Source: Amycolatopsis rubida (lineage in GTDB: Bacteria > Actinomycetota > Actinomycetes > Mycobacteriales > Pseudonocardiaceae). Taken from it: a DNA stretch of 64,000 nt. A model generated the notes under the pieces. That model was not told the DNA's origin, did not search any database, and worked only from the letters and a program-made list of their open reading frames with translations. The stretch lies in contig NZ_FOWC01000001.1 in the NCBI RefSeq assembly GCF_900115345.1, forward strand, positions 744,001 through 808,000, given 5' to 3'. Positions 48,395 to 57,398 of this stretch are shown one piece after another. Every line of letters begins with the position of its first letter. Within the stretch, counting starts at the first letter, position 1. The position numbers and the translations under genes were made by a program.

Positions 48395-51300
48395 GCCCGG
48401 GACCACCGCCTGCACGATCGTCGCTCGCAACTATGTGCCGGCCGCGCGCGTGCTGGCCCGCTCCTACCTGGAGCACCATCCGGGCGGCCGCTTCGTCATC
48501 GCGGTCATCGACGCCCCGCGCGATCAGTCGGACCGGGCCGGCGACGGACTCACCGTCGTCGGCCCGGCCGCGTTCGGCATCGACGAGGACGACTACCTGC
48601 GGATGGCGACCGCGTACTCGGTCACCGAACTCGCCACGTCGGTCAAGCCGTACCTGCTGCGCGAGCTGCTGAAAGAGTCCGAGGCCGCGATCTACCTCGA
48701 CCCGGACATCGAGCTGTTCGCGCCGATCCCCGAGGTCGCCGAGCTGGCCCGCGAGCACGACATCGTGCTCGCGCCGCACTTTCTGACCCCGTTGCCGCAG
48801 GACGGCATGGAGCCGGACGACGCGGTGATCATGGGCACCGGCATGTTCAACCTCGGCTTCATCGGCGTCGGCCGCGGTGCCGGGCCGTTCCTCGACTTCT
48901 GGGCGGGCAGGCTGCGCCACGACGCGATCGTCGCGCCCGAGCAGCAGCTGTTCACCGACCAGCGCTGGGTCGACCAGGTGCCGTCGCTGTTCCGGCACCA
49001 CGTGGTCACCGATCCCGGGTTCGACGTCGCGTACTGGAACCTCCACGAGCGGCCGATCGGCCGCGACAAGGACGGCGCGCTGACCGCGGGCGGTGCGAAG
49101 CTGCGGTTCTTCCACTTCAGCGGGTATCGGCCGGAGAAGCCGTGGCTGCTCAGCTTCCACTGCGCGCGCAAGCCGCGCGTGCTGCTGTCGCACAGCGACG
49201 ACCTTCGCGCCATCTGCGATTCGTACGGCACGAAGCTGCGCGAAGCGGGGTACGCCGAGTCGCTCGACTCGATTCCCTACGGCTTCAAGGACTTCCAGGA
49301 CGGCACGCCGGTGCCGAAGCTCGCGCGGCGCGTTTTCCGCGAGGGCTGGATCAAGTCCGAGCGCAAGAAGAAACCCGCGCCGCCGCACGCCTACGCCGAG
49401 GACGGCGGGCTCGCGCTGCGCGAATGGCTCGCCACCCCGGAGGACCAGGGCCAGGCCGCGGCCGGGCTGAACCGGCTGACGCACGCGATCTGGGCGTCGC
49501 GGATCGACCTGCAGATGGCGTTCCCGCATCCCTACGGCGACGACGCCGACAGTTTCCGGCACTGGTGCGCCGGGTCCGGCGTCTCCGAGGCGGGGCTGCC
49601 GGAGTGGGCGCTGCCCTCCGATCCGGTCGCCACCCGTGCCCCGCACGACGAGTTCGGCGTGAACCTGCTCGGCTATCTGACCGCTGAGCTGGGGCTCGGC
49701 GAGATGGGCCGGATCGTGCTCGAAGCGATCGAGACCGGCGGCGTGCCGGTGGCCACGGTGCTGGAGGAGAAGGCGGTCTCGAACCGCACCGGCATCGAGC
49801 GGCCGGCGACGGTCGGCGACCCGCGGTTCCCGGTCAGCGTGTTCGCGGTGAACGCGGACCAGACGCGCACGATCCTGACCAACCACCCCGAGGTCGGCGC
49901 GGGCCGCTATCGGATCGGGCTGTGGGCGTGGGAACTCGAAGACTTCCCGCAGTGGCAGCACGAAGCGTTCGGGATGCTCGACGAGGTCTGGACGGTCAGC
50001 GACTTCTGCCGCCGCGCGTTCGCCGAGCATTCGCCGATCCCGGTCAAAACGATCCCGGTGCCGGTGCGCGATCCGGGCGAGCCGTCTCCGCCCGCGCGGG
50101 ACAACGGCGAGCCGGTTCGGTTCCTGTTCGCGTTCGACTTCAACAGCGTCGCGGAGCGCAAAAACCCTTGGGGCGCTGTCGTCGCGTTCCAGCGGGCGTT
50201 CCCGGGCCGCGAGGACGTCCGGCTCACCGTCAAGGCGATCAACTCGAAGCTGCACCCGCAGGCCGCCGAACGGCTGCGCGCGGTGGTCCGCGGCGACGAC
50301 CGGATCGAACTGATCGAGCGCTACCTCAGCGTCGCCGAGCTGCACGAGCTGTACGAGACCAGCACCGCTTACGTTTCGCTGCACCGCAGCGAGGGCTTCG
50401 GGCTCACTGTCGCCGAGGCGATGGCCCGGGCGATGCCGGTGGTCTCGACGGATTACTCCAGCACCACCGAATTCCTCGACGCGTCCACCGGCTGGCCGAT
50501 TCCGTACCGGCTGGTGCCGGTCGGCGACGGCAACTACCCGTACCACGCGGACGCGGTCTGGGCGGAGCCCGATCTGGACGCCGCCGCGGCCGCGATGGTG
50601 CAGATCGCCGACGAGCCGGCCGAGGCGACCGCCCGTGGCAAGCGTGCGCGGGAGGTCATCCTGCGCGAGCGGTCGATGACCGCCGCGGCCGAGTGGATGC
50701 GGCGCGAACTGGAGCAGGCGCACGCGATATGGCAGGAGCGGCAGCGCGTCGCGACACCGCCGCCGGAGCACCCGCTGAGCCCGCTGCAGCAGGCCACCGA
50801 GGCATTGCGCTGGCGGCCGGAAGCGGACACGCCGTCGCGGCTGCCGCTCGCGCCCGCCCTGCGCAAGGCCGTGCTGCGCGCGATCGACCACTACGACGTG
50901 CACCAGCGCAACGTGATGGGCGCGCTGCTCGCCGCCACCGAGGACAGCAACCGGCGGTTGCTGGACCGGATCGAAGGCCTGGAACGCAACATCGACGAAT
51001 CGCGCCGGGCCGCGCTGTCCACGCGCGCCCTCGGCGAACGGCTCGAAGCGTTGCGCGGCACGGTCAACGAGTTGCGCCGGCAGGCTCCGGAGACGGACCT
51101 GGCGCTGCGCAATCTCGAAGCGGACGTGGCGAAGCTGGCCGAGGGCTACGACGGTGTCGGCGCGGAGGTGGAAGCTGCCGCGGGAACCGTGCACAAGATG
51201 TTCGCGCGCCGCGACGAACGGCTCGACGCCGACGAGAAGGCCATCCAGCGGGTGACCCTCGACGTCAGCGCGATGCGGGACGCGGCGCGGCTCCGGCACG

Positions 51301-52061
51301 CTCCGGTGCCGCGCGGGGCGGACGTCGTCCAGTGCGACGTCGGCGCACTGCTGATGCCGGTCGACGAGGTCATGCTGCCGTGGATCCTGTTCCACCGGTC
51401 CTGGGAGGACAGCGAAGCCGAGCTGATGGCGTCGCTGGCGGACGGCGCGTTCCTCGACATCGGCGCGCACGTCGGCTACCACACGCTGCGGCTGCTTCGG
51501 GCCACGCCGGAAGTGACCAGGGTGATCGCGGTGGAGGCCGACCCGGTCAATGCCGCGTACCTGCGCCGCAACGTCGAGGCCAACCTGCCCGCCGCGGCGG
51601 GCGAGCTGGTCACCGTGGTCGAGTCGGCCGCGTGGGACGAGCCGGGCACCGTGCATCTCGCGCAGGCGACCCCGGGCAACAGCGGCGACAACCGCGTCAC
51701 CATGGACGGTTCCGGCGTCGAGGTCCCCGCGGTCCGGCTGGACTCCGTGCCCGAGGTGACCGAGCAGCGGATCAGCCTGGTGAAGGTCGATCTGCAGGGC
51801 CGCGACCACCGAGCGCTGGCGGGACTGGCCGAGGTGCTGCGCCGCGACCGGCCGCACGTGGTGTGCGAGTTCGACCCGGGCGCGATCACGGAGCTGGGTG
51901 ACGACCCGGCCGCCGTGCTCGCCGGGTACCGCTCGCTCGGCTACACGCCGAAGGTGGTCACCGACGACGGTCCGTCCGACCAGGGGCTAGAAGATTCGGC
52001 GATCATCGCCGCGGCGAAGGCGGACGAGAAGGAATTCGTCACGCTGTGGCTGGCGCCCTGA
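48387..52061 (+). CDS. Three-domain protein: GT-A glycosyltransferase-like, GT-B glycosyltransferase, FkbM methyltransferase
   Basis: Predicted 1224-residue soluble protein. Domain 1 (about 1-310) is a GT-A/GT8-like fold with the metal motif DPD at 105-107 (AIYLDPDIELF). Domain 2 (about 420-770) is a GT-B/GT4 transferase with HRSEGFGLTVAEAMARAMP near 665. Residues about 830-965 are helical and probably a coiled coil. Domain 3 (about 985-1224) is an FkbM-type SAM methyltransferase, motif FLDIGAHVGYHTL near 1020 and RISLVKVDLQGRD. It probably builds and O-methylates a glycan. No membrane segment. ATG 48387 overlaps the upstream gene. Confidence 0.9.
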   Translation: MPEPGTTACTIVARNYVPAARVLARSYLEHHPGGRFVIAVIDAPRDQSDRAGDGLTVVGPAAFGIDEDDYLRMATAYSVTELATSVKPYLLRELLKESEAAIYLDPDIELFAPIPEVAELAREHDIVLAPHFLTPLPQDGMEPDDAVIMGTGMFNLGFIGVGRGAGPFLDFWAGRLRHDAIVAPEQQLFTDQRWVDQVPSLFRHHVVTDPGFDVAYWNLHERPIGRDKDGALTAGGAKLRFFHFSGYRPEKPWLLSFHCARKPRVLLSHSDDLRAICDSYGTKLREAGYAESLDSIPYGFKDFQDGTPVPKLARRVFREGWIKSERKKKPAPPHAYAEDGGLALREWLATPEDQGQAAAGLNRLTHAIWASRIDLQMAFPHPYGDDADSFRHWCAGSGVSEAGLPEWALPSDPVATRAPHDEFGVNLLGYLTAELGLGEMGRIVLEAIETGGVPVATVLEEKAVSNRTGIERPATVGDPRFPVSVFAVNADQTRTILTNHPEVGAGRYRIGLWAWELEDFPQWQHEAFGMLDEVWTVSDFCRRAFAEHSPIPVKTIPVPVRDPGEPSPPARDNGEPVRFLFAFDFNSVAERKNPWGAVVAFQRAFPGREDVRLTVKAINSKLHPQAAERLRAVVRGDDRIELIERYLSVAELHELYETSTAYVSLHRSEGFGLTVAEAMARAMPVVSTDYSSTTEFLDASTGWPIPYRLVPVGDGNYPYHADAVWAEPDLDAAAAAMVQIADEPAEATARGKRAREVILRERSMTAAAEWMRRELEQAHAIWQERQRVATPPPEHPLSPLQQATEALRWRPEADTPSRLPLAPALRKAVLRAIDHYDVHQRNVMGALLAATEDSNRRLLDRIEGLERNIDESRRAALSTRALGERLEALRGTVNELRRQAPETDLALRNLEADVAKLAEGYDGVGAEVEAAAGTVHKMFARRDERLDADEKAIQRVTLDVSAMRDAARLRHAPVPRGADVVQCDVGALLMPVDEVMLPWILFHRSWEDSEAELMASLADGAFLDIGAHVGYHTLRLLRATPEVTRVIAVEADPVNAAYLRRNVEANLPAAAGELVTVVESAAWDEPGTVHLAQATPGNSGDNRVTMDGSGVEVPAVRLDSVPEVTEQRISLVKVDLQGRDHRALAGLAEVLRRDRPHVVCEFDPGAITELGDDPAAVLAGYRSLGYTPKVVTDDGPSDQGLEDSAIIAAAKADEKEFVTLWLAP

Positions 52062-52065
52062 CCTG

Positions 52066-52103
52066 ATCGCGCACGTGGTGTCTCAGGGCGCCACGTGCGC
52101 GAT
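52066..52103. terminator. Bidirectional terminator between fusion glycosyltransferase and mannosyltransferase genes
   Basis: Perfect 13-base arms ATCGCGCACGTGG (52066-52078) and CCACGTGCGCGAT (52091-52103), 12-base spacer, spanning the convergent gene ends. Confidence 0.85.
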
Positions 52104-53225
52104 GGTCAGCAGGAACGCGCCATACCAGGCACTTCCGACAGTGAGCACCGGCAGCAGCACCGCCAGCACCCGGTTCGGCAGCTTCGCCAGCATGAGCGCG
52201 ACCGGCACGGTCAGCACGAACGCCGGCAGCAGGAAACGCGCGCGGGACTGGAAGAAGTTCGACGAGCACAGCGCGATCACGACGGTGAGCGTGCCGTAGA
52301 TCTGCCACGGCAACGGCAGCTTCGTCGCCCAGGTCCAGAACTGCAGTACCACCGCGGCGAGCACGACGAGCGCGGTCACGGTGATCCAGCTGGCGTCGTC
52401 CGAGGTGAGGCCTTCGCGGACCTGGGTCCAGGTGAAGACGCCGAAATCGAAGTGCATCTGCCAGGCGTTCTGCAGCCAGAACCAGCCGTCCGGGCGACCG
52501 GTCTGGATCCAGACATAGCCGAGATAGCCCAGCAGGCCGAGCGGCGCGAGCAGTCCGCCGATCCACGGCCGCCAGCCGTCGCGCCGCTGGAAAACCGCGA
52601 TCAGCGCGGCGAGGGCGACCGCGGCGACCAACGCACCGGAACTCGCCCTGGTCAGCCCGGCCAGCACCGCGAACCCGCCCGCGACCAGCCATTCTCGGCG
52701 CGCGAGCAGCACGAACGTCCAGGCCACGAGCGCCATCAGCAGCGATTCCGAATACACCAGATGCAGTGCCGTCGAACCCGGCCCGATCGACCACAGCACG
52801 GCGACCAGCAGGCCCACGCGCGGTCCGGCCAGGTCGCGGCCCAGCACGAACAGGCCCCACGCCGCCGCGCATCCGGCCAGCAGCGAGATCGTCATCCCGG
52901 CCGCCAACGGCGGAATCCCGACCAGGGTCAGCAACGCCACCGTCGCCGGGTACAGCGGGAAGAACACCAGGCTGTTCTCGACCGGCAGCCCGTCGGTGCC
53001 GAGCGTGATCGGCTGGTCGTAGCCGTGCTGCGCGACCGAGAGGAACCAGTTGGCGTCGAAGTTGTCGATGAACCGGCCCGGCGACACGTCGGCCTTCCAG
53101 CTCATCATCCACAGCACGCCGAAGGCGACGATCTGGAACAGCAGGTAAAGGCTGATCGCCGGAGCGGCTTGACGGAAAGCGGTCGGCGAACGCTCGACGG
53201 CACCGTCGAGACTGGACTGCTGCAC
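52083..53225 (-). CDS. GT-C (PIG-V-like) mannosyltransferase-type membrane protein
   Basis: Predicted 380-residue polytopic protein with about nine to ten helices. NFDANWFLSVAQHGYDQP after helix 1 is the GT-C/PIG-V-type D-x-N-W loop that holds the catalytic Asp; FFPLYPATVALLTLVG and YSESLLMALVAWTFVLLARR follow. It would transfer a sugar from a polyprenyl phosphate to a lipid or protein outside the membrane. It is convergent with the three-domain glycosyltransferase and divergent from the acyltransferase. GTG 53225 begins the chain. Confidence 0.87.
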   Translation of the reverse strand: MQQSSLDGAVERSPTAFRQAAPAISLYLLFQIVAFGVLWMMSWKADVSPGRFIDNFDANWFLSVAQHGYDQPITLGTDGLPVENSLVFFPLYPATVALLTLVGIPPLAAGMTISLLAGCAAAWGLFVLGRDLAGPRVGLLVAVLWSIGPGSTALHLVYSESLLMALVAWTFVLLARREWLVAGGFAVLAGLTRASSGALVAAVALAALIAVFQRRDGWRPWIGGLLAPLGLLGYLGYVWIQTGRPDGWFWLQNAWQMHFDFGVFTWTQVREGLTSDDASWITVTALVVLAAVVLQFWTWATKLPLPWQIYGTLTVVIALCSSNFFQSRARFLLPAFVLTVPVALMLAKLPNRVLAVLLPVLTVGSAWYGAFLLTIAHVAP

Positions 53226-53419
53226 GCTCCCCGAACTCCTGAACTACCTAGCGTGAAACCGGACGAATTCCTGCCTGATCGTACCTGGCGACCGCATAAT
53301 CCGAGGCCAGAACGGGTTTTGTGACTAATCCCCTGCTTACCGCCAATTGCGGGGAGTACGTCCGGGCCGGGTGCGGGAAGCGGTAGCCTGCACGAGGTTG
53401 TCGGTAGCGGAAGACGGGG

Positions 53420-54970
53420 GTGAGCACGCTGGCCGAGCCGAATTCCGCTGCCTTGGCCGAGCCGTCGTCCGCGCCTGCGAAGAAGACCCGGATCGTCTTC
53501 ATCGACATCGGCCGCGGCCTCGGCGCGCTGCTGGTCTTCTACAGCCACATCGCCCATCCATGGGTTATCGCGAAGAACGACAAAGCCCCGTACGTCGACT
53601 TCATCGAGGCGCTCACGAGCGGTCCGATGCACATGTCGAAGCAGGGCATCGGGCAGATCGCGGTGCCGTTCTTCTTCCTGGTCAGCGGTTTCGTGGTGAC
53701 GCCGATCGCGCTGCGCCAGGGTACCGGCCGGTTCGCGCTTAACCGGTTCATCCGGGTGTACGCGCCGATGCTGTTCGTGGTGGCGCTGACCGCGTTCCTG
53801 CTGCTGGTGAACCTGCACCCGCCCTCGACCGGGCAGGCGCAGACGCTGAACCCGCTCACCGTCTTCACCAACACCACGCTGGTCAACTACCTGATCTTCC
53901 CGCAGGTCGTGCTGGTGCCGGTGGCCTGGACGATGATCGTCGAGGTCATCTTCTACCTGCTGCTGATGGCGGTGCTGCCGCTGTTGCGCCGGTGGGTGTG
54001 GCTCGGGATCGCGGTCGAGCTGACGTTCGTCTTCGTGGTGATGATGAGCCGGTCGCAGTTCGGACCGTCGTGGTCTCTGTTCGCGGTGAACGTCTCGTAC
54101 TTGCCCGCAATGCTGATCGGCCAGGTCATCTGGGCGACGACCAAGAAGCAGATCCCGCTGTGGACCGGCGCGCTGTACGGCGGCTGCGCGTGGTCGCTGT
54201 ACGTGCTGGCGGACGTGATCGACGTCGGCCGCGTGGACAGCTCGTACAACCTCGCGCTGGCGTTCGCCGTCGCCTGCTTCCTGATGGGCATGTTCGCCGA
54301 GGACCGGCTGAAGCAGCGCAAGATCTGGACCATGCTGTCCGAGCGCAGCTATTCGATCTACCTGCTGCACATGCTGGTCACGTTCGTGCTGCTGCAGTTG
54401 CTTCGCCCGGCGGTGCCGCTGCCGATCGCACTGCTGGTCGTGATCCCGGCGGTGTTCGGGGTGGTCGAGTTGAGCTACCGGTTCGTGGAACGGCCGAGCC
54501 ACTCGCTGGCCCGGCGGTTGTCGCACCGGCCGAAGCCGCCTTCGCCCGCGCCGGAAACGCCCGAACCGCCGGTCGAAACGCCGGGGGAAACCACTCAGCT
54601 CGTCAACGACGCCGAAGTGACCGCCGAGATCCCGAGGATTCCCGCCGAACCACTGCCGCCGCGGCGTCCGGCGCCCCGGCCGCGTCCGGTGCAGAACGGG
54701 CGGCTGCCGAGGGATGGCGCTCCGCCGCCGACTGACACTCCGCGCGCGATGCCGCCTCGCGCGAACGGGGGCGCGCACCGGGCGCGTCCCGTCGAATCTG
54801 CCGTCGACCGCACCGCCGAACCGCCGGTGCGCCGCGCGATGCCGCCGCGCCGGCGTCCGTCAGCTCCGCCGGAGCTGCGCTACCAGCCGGACCAGGAAAA
54901 CCAGGCCCAGCGCGGCGACCAGGACGATCTCCCACGCCACCGGAACTCCTTCCGCCACACCCCTCGCTGA
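53420..54970 (+). CDS. OafA/YrhL-type membrane acyltransferase
   Basis: Predicted 516-residue protein: acyltransferase-3 domain (residues 20-370) with FIDIGRGLGALLVFYSHIAH (His of the family), FFFLVSGFVVTPIAL and RYSIYLLHMLVTF, giving about ten helices, then a 140-residue Pro/Arg-rich cytoplasmic tail without a known domain. It probably O-acylates a surface glycan or lipid. The tail is an addition not seen in the basic family. The gap of 194 bp to the divergent mannosyltransferase gene shows nothing specific. Confidence 0.9.
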   Translation: MSTLAEPNSAALAEPSSAPAKKTRIVFIDIGRGLGALLVFYSHIAHPWVIAKNDKAPYVDFIEALTSGPMHMSKQGIGQIAVPFFFLVSGFVVTPIALRQGTGRFALNRFIRVYAPMLFVVALTAFLLLVNLHPPSTGQAQTLNPLTVFTNTTLVNYLIFPQVVLVPVAWTMIVEVIFYLLLMAVLPLLRRWVWLGIAVELTFVFVVMMSRSQFGPSWSLFAVNVSYLPAMLIGQVIWATTKKQIPLWTGALYGGCAWSLYVLADVIDVGRVDSSYNLALAFAVACFLMGMFAEDRLKQRKIWTMLSERSYSIYLLHMLVTFVLLQLLRPAVPLPIALLVVIPAVFGVVELSYRFVERPSHSLARRLSHRPKPPSPAPETPEPPVETPGETTQLVNDAEVTAEIPRIPAEPLPPRRPAPRPRPVQNGRLPRDGAPPPTDTPRAMPPRANGGAHRARPVESAVDRTAEPPVRRAMPPRRRPSAPPELRYQPDQENQAQRGDQDDLPRHRNSFRHTPR

Positions 54971-55065
54971 GGAGTGATGCTCTGCCGGTAAGGCGTGCGA
55001 GGGTGGGACGACGTTCACCGACACGGCGTAACTCACACTCTCGGCTTAGCTCATCCGTGCGAGAC

Positions 55066-55111
55066 CTCGCGAGTGGCAATCGCGGTCAAAACCGGGATTG
55101 CCGCTCACGAG
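55066..55111. terminator. GTGAGTGGC-family hairpin after response regulator gene
   Basis: Arms 55066-55086 and 55091-55111 (21 bases) pair with three mismatches and a 4-base loop; the right arm overlaps the response-regulator stop codon. Related to 27027-27067 and 35063-35091. Confidence 0.65.
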
Positions 55112-55773
55112 CGGCGCGGGGTGACCAGGCCGGATTCGTACGCGAGCACCACCAGCTGCGCCCGGTCGCGAGCGCCGATCTTGGTCATCACGCGGCTGAC
55201 GTGCGTTCGCGCGGTCGCCGTGGAGATCACCAGGTGGGCGGCGATTTCGTCGTTCGACAATCCGCCCGCGACCAGCGCCAGCACCTCGCGTTCGCGTTCG
55301 GTCACCTCCCGCACGGCCGAGGTGTCGATCCGCCGGTGCTCCGGCCGTCCGACGATCTCGGCGATCAACCGGCGCGTGACGGTCGGCGCGAGCAGCGCCT
55401 CCCCCGCCGCGACGACGCGCAGCGCGTGCAGCAATTCGACCGGTTCGGTGTCCTTCAGCAGGAAACCGCTGGCCCCGGCGCGGAGTGCCTCGTAGACGTA
55501 TTCGTCGACATCGAAAGTGGTCAGGACCAGCACTTTCACCCCGGAGAGGTCGGGGTGCGAGGTGATCTGGCGGGTCGCCTCAAGACCGTCGGTGCCGGGC
55601 ATCCGGATGTCCATCACCACGATGTCGGGCCGATGCTCGACCGCCTGTGCGACGGCCTGCTCGCCGTCGCTCGCCTCGCCCGCCACCTCGAAGCCGTCCT
55701 CGGTATCCAGCAGCAGCCGGAATCCGGCGCGGACCAGGGCCTGGTCGTCGGCCAGTACGACGCGGATGGTCAT
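55105..55773 (-). CDS. NarL/LuxR-family response regulator
   Basis: Predicted 222-residue regulator: receiver (IRVVLADDQALVRAGFRLLL, VMDIRMPGTDGLEATRQI with the phospho-acceptor Asp, VLVLTTFD, GASGFLLKD) and a C-terminal LuxR HTH (EREREVLALVAGGLSNDEIA, TARTHVSRVMTKIGARDRAQ). Its start overlaps the kinase stop by 4 bp (ATGA), so the pair is translationally coupled. The regulated genes are unknown. Confidence 0.94.
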   Translation of the reverse strand: MTIRVVLADDQALVRAGFRLLLDTEDGFEVAGEASDGEQAVAQAVEHRPDIVVMDIRMPGTDGLEATRQITSHPDLSGVKVLVLTTFDVDEYVYEALRAGASGFLLKDTEPVELLHALRVVAAGEALLAPTVTRRLIAEIVGRPEHRRIDTSAVREVTEREREVLALVAGGLSNDEIAAHLVISTATARTHVSRVMTKIGARDRAQLVVLAYESGLVTPRRS

Positions 55774-56891
55774 TTCTCCCCCTCCACGGGCAGTTCCGCC
55801 CGCACCTGGAAACCCTGCCCGGCGACACTCGCCTCGACGCTGCCGCCAAGCGCGGTCGCGCGTTCCCGCATGCCGCGCAGACCATGCCCTGGCGTCGGCT
55901 GGACGGTGCCGCGGCCGTCGTCGCGCACGATCAGGACCAGCGTGCCCGGCTTCCGCTCGAAGCGGACCTCGACGCGCTGTGCGCCGTCGGCATGCCGGAC
56001 GACGTTGGTGAGGGACTCCTGAAGGATCCGATACGCCGCGCCGCCCACCGGAGCGGGCAGGTCACCGGCGTCGCCGTGCAGTTCGACTGCCAGCCCAGCG
56101 GCGCGCGCGTGGTCGAGCAGCTCGTCGACCTGCGCGAGGCTCGGCGCGGGCGCGCGGTTCTCGCCGGAACGGAGCACGGCGAGCGTCGCGCGGAGGTCGT
56201 TGAGCGCGGACGCGCTGGCTGCCTTGATGTTGAGCAGCGCCTCTTTCGCCTGCTCCGGCCGCCGGTCCGCGACATGCGCCGCGACGCCCGCTTGGACGTT
56301 GATCATCGCGAGGCTGTGTGCGACGACGTCGTGCACCTCGCGGGCGATCCGGAGCCGTTCCTGCTCGGCCATCCGGTGCCGATGCTCATCGGCCTGCTCG
56401 CGCCGGGCGGCAACGGCGGCGAACTGGAACCGGACTGCTGTCGCGATGCCGATCACCGCGGCCATCCAGACCACGGCGAACAATGCCCAGGCACTGACCG
56501 CAAACGTTTGCGCGATGATGATGTGGACTACATACGCCCCCACAAGCACCGCCGCGCCGGTGCTTGCGGCAACCACCGGGCCCTTCCGCCGGGTGAGGAC
56601 GAACAGCGCGATCGTGGGGACGATGATCACCGGCCCGCCGGGCTCCGGCGACAGGTAGTACGCGTAGGCCGAGGCCGCGGCGAGCACGAAGAGCGGCAGT
56701 GGGTGCCGGTGGACGAGCAGCAAGGTGAGCACGGTCGCGGCCAGCCAGGCGGCACCGAGCGAACTCAGCGGATGCGGGGCGTGCTGCCAGCGGCCGGACG
56801 CGCTGGAGCCGCCGAGCACGAAGGCGAGCACCACGAAGGTCCGGAACACCCGCCCGAACCACGGGTTCCGCGCACGCCACCAGTAGTGCAT
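55770..56891 (-). CDS. NarL-type sensor histidine kinase
   Basis: Predicted 373-residue membrane kinase. Four to five hydrophobic segments make up residues 15-165; HisKA_3 has H in RIAREVHDVVAHSLAMINVQ, and HATPase_c has LTNVVRHADGAQR, VRDDGRG and GLRGMRERATALGG. This is the short DesK-type kinase of actinobacteria, forming a two-component pair with the adjacent regulator. No sensor domain outside the membrane is visible, so the signal may be within the membrane. ATG 56891. Confidence 0.94.
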   Translation of the reverse strand: MHYWWRARNPWFGRVFRTFVVLAFVLGGSSASGRWQHAPHPLSSLGAAWLAATVLTLLLVHRHPLPLFVLAAASAYAYYLSPEPGGPVIIVPTIALFVLTRRKGPVVAASTGAAVLVGAYVVHIIIAQTFAVSAWALFAVVWMAAVIGIATAVRFQFAAVAARREQADEHRHRMAEQERLRIAREVHDVVAHSLAMINVQAGVAAHVADRRPEQAKEALLNIKAASASALNDLRATLAVLRSGENRAPAPSLAQVDELLDHARAAGLAVELHGDAGDLPAPVGGAAYRILQESLTNVVRHADGAQRVEVRFERKPGTLVLIVRDDGRGTVQPTPGHGLRGMRERATALGGSVEASVAGQGFQVRAELPVEGEK

Positions 56892-57016
56892 GGTGCGAAA
56901 GCTACCGGGGAAGGCGGGCGGGCGCGTCGGTCGTGAAGCGCGGGATCGGACTACGCGCGGCGCGGTATGCCGAGAACTCTCACCCAGCTCCGGCCACCAG
57001 GCAAACGGAGACGGTG

Positions 57017-57340
57017 ATGGGCGAAGTAATGGCCGGGACGAGCATGCCGTTGGACTGGTTCGCGGCGAGACCGGGCGAATCGGGGTTCGATCTGCTCTTC
57101 GGCTGGCTGGGCAGCAGTACCGAGGAGGTGCCGGCCGCGCAGCTGGGACGCGCGCTGCGCATGTCGCGGGCCAGCGCGAAGGTCGCGCGCGCAACTGGAG
57201 TCGACCGGGGCGCTGCTCGGTCGGACGGCGGCTGTTCGACCTGACCTCGGGCTGGGGCGCGACGCATCCGTTCGGCGGTCCGGTGGTCGTGGTGCCGCAC
57301 GAGCCGGCTGCGGGATGGGAGGACTCGCCGTGCTGCTCGA
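57017..57340 (+). pseudogene. Decayed RibD/DHFR-like reductase remnant
   Basis: The reading starts as MGEVMAGTSMPLDWFAARPG, the family N-terminus, then shifts phase. GALLGR appears in a second frame, and RRLFDLTSGWGATHPFGGP followed by VVVVPHEPAAGW, the next family block, in a third. At least two frameshifts therefore break it, near 57190 and 57225, and the C-terminal half is missing where the XRE gene begins from the other side. An intact relative is at 21613-22197. Sequence from 56892 to 57016 shows nothing. Confidence 0.7.
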
Positions 57341-57398
57341 CCCGGTGCGGATCGGCCCGCCCCGAAATCACCCCTGGCGGGAGCGTGACCCACCTGGG

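Noticed and set aside
48369..51857. 1162-codon antisense frame over the three-domain glycosyltransferase gene
   Set aside because: It mirrors a gene with clear catalytic motifs and has Arg/Asp/Val-biased text without any domain.
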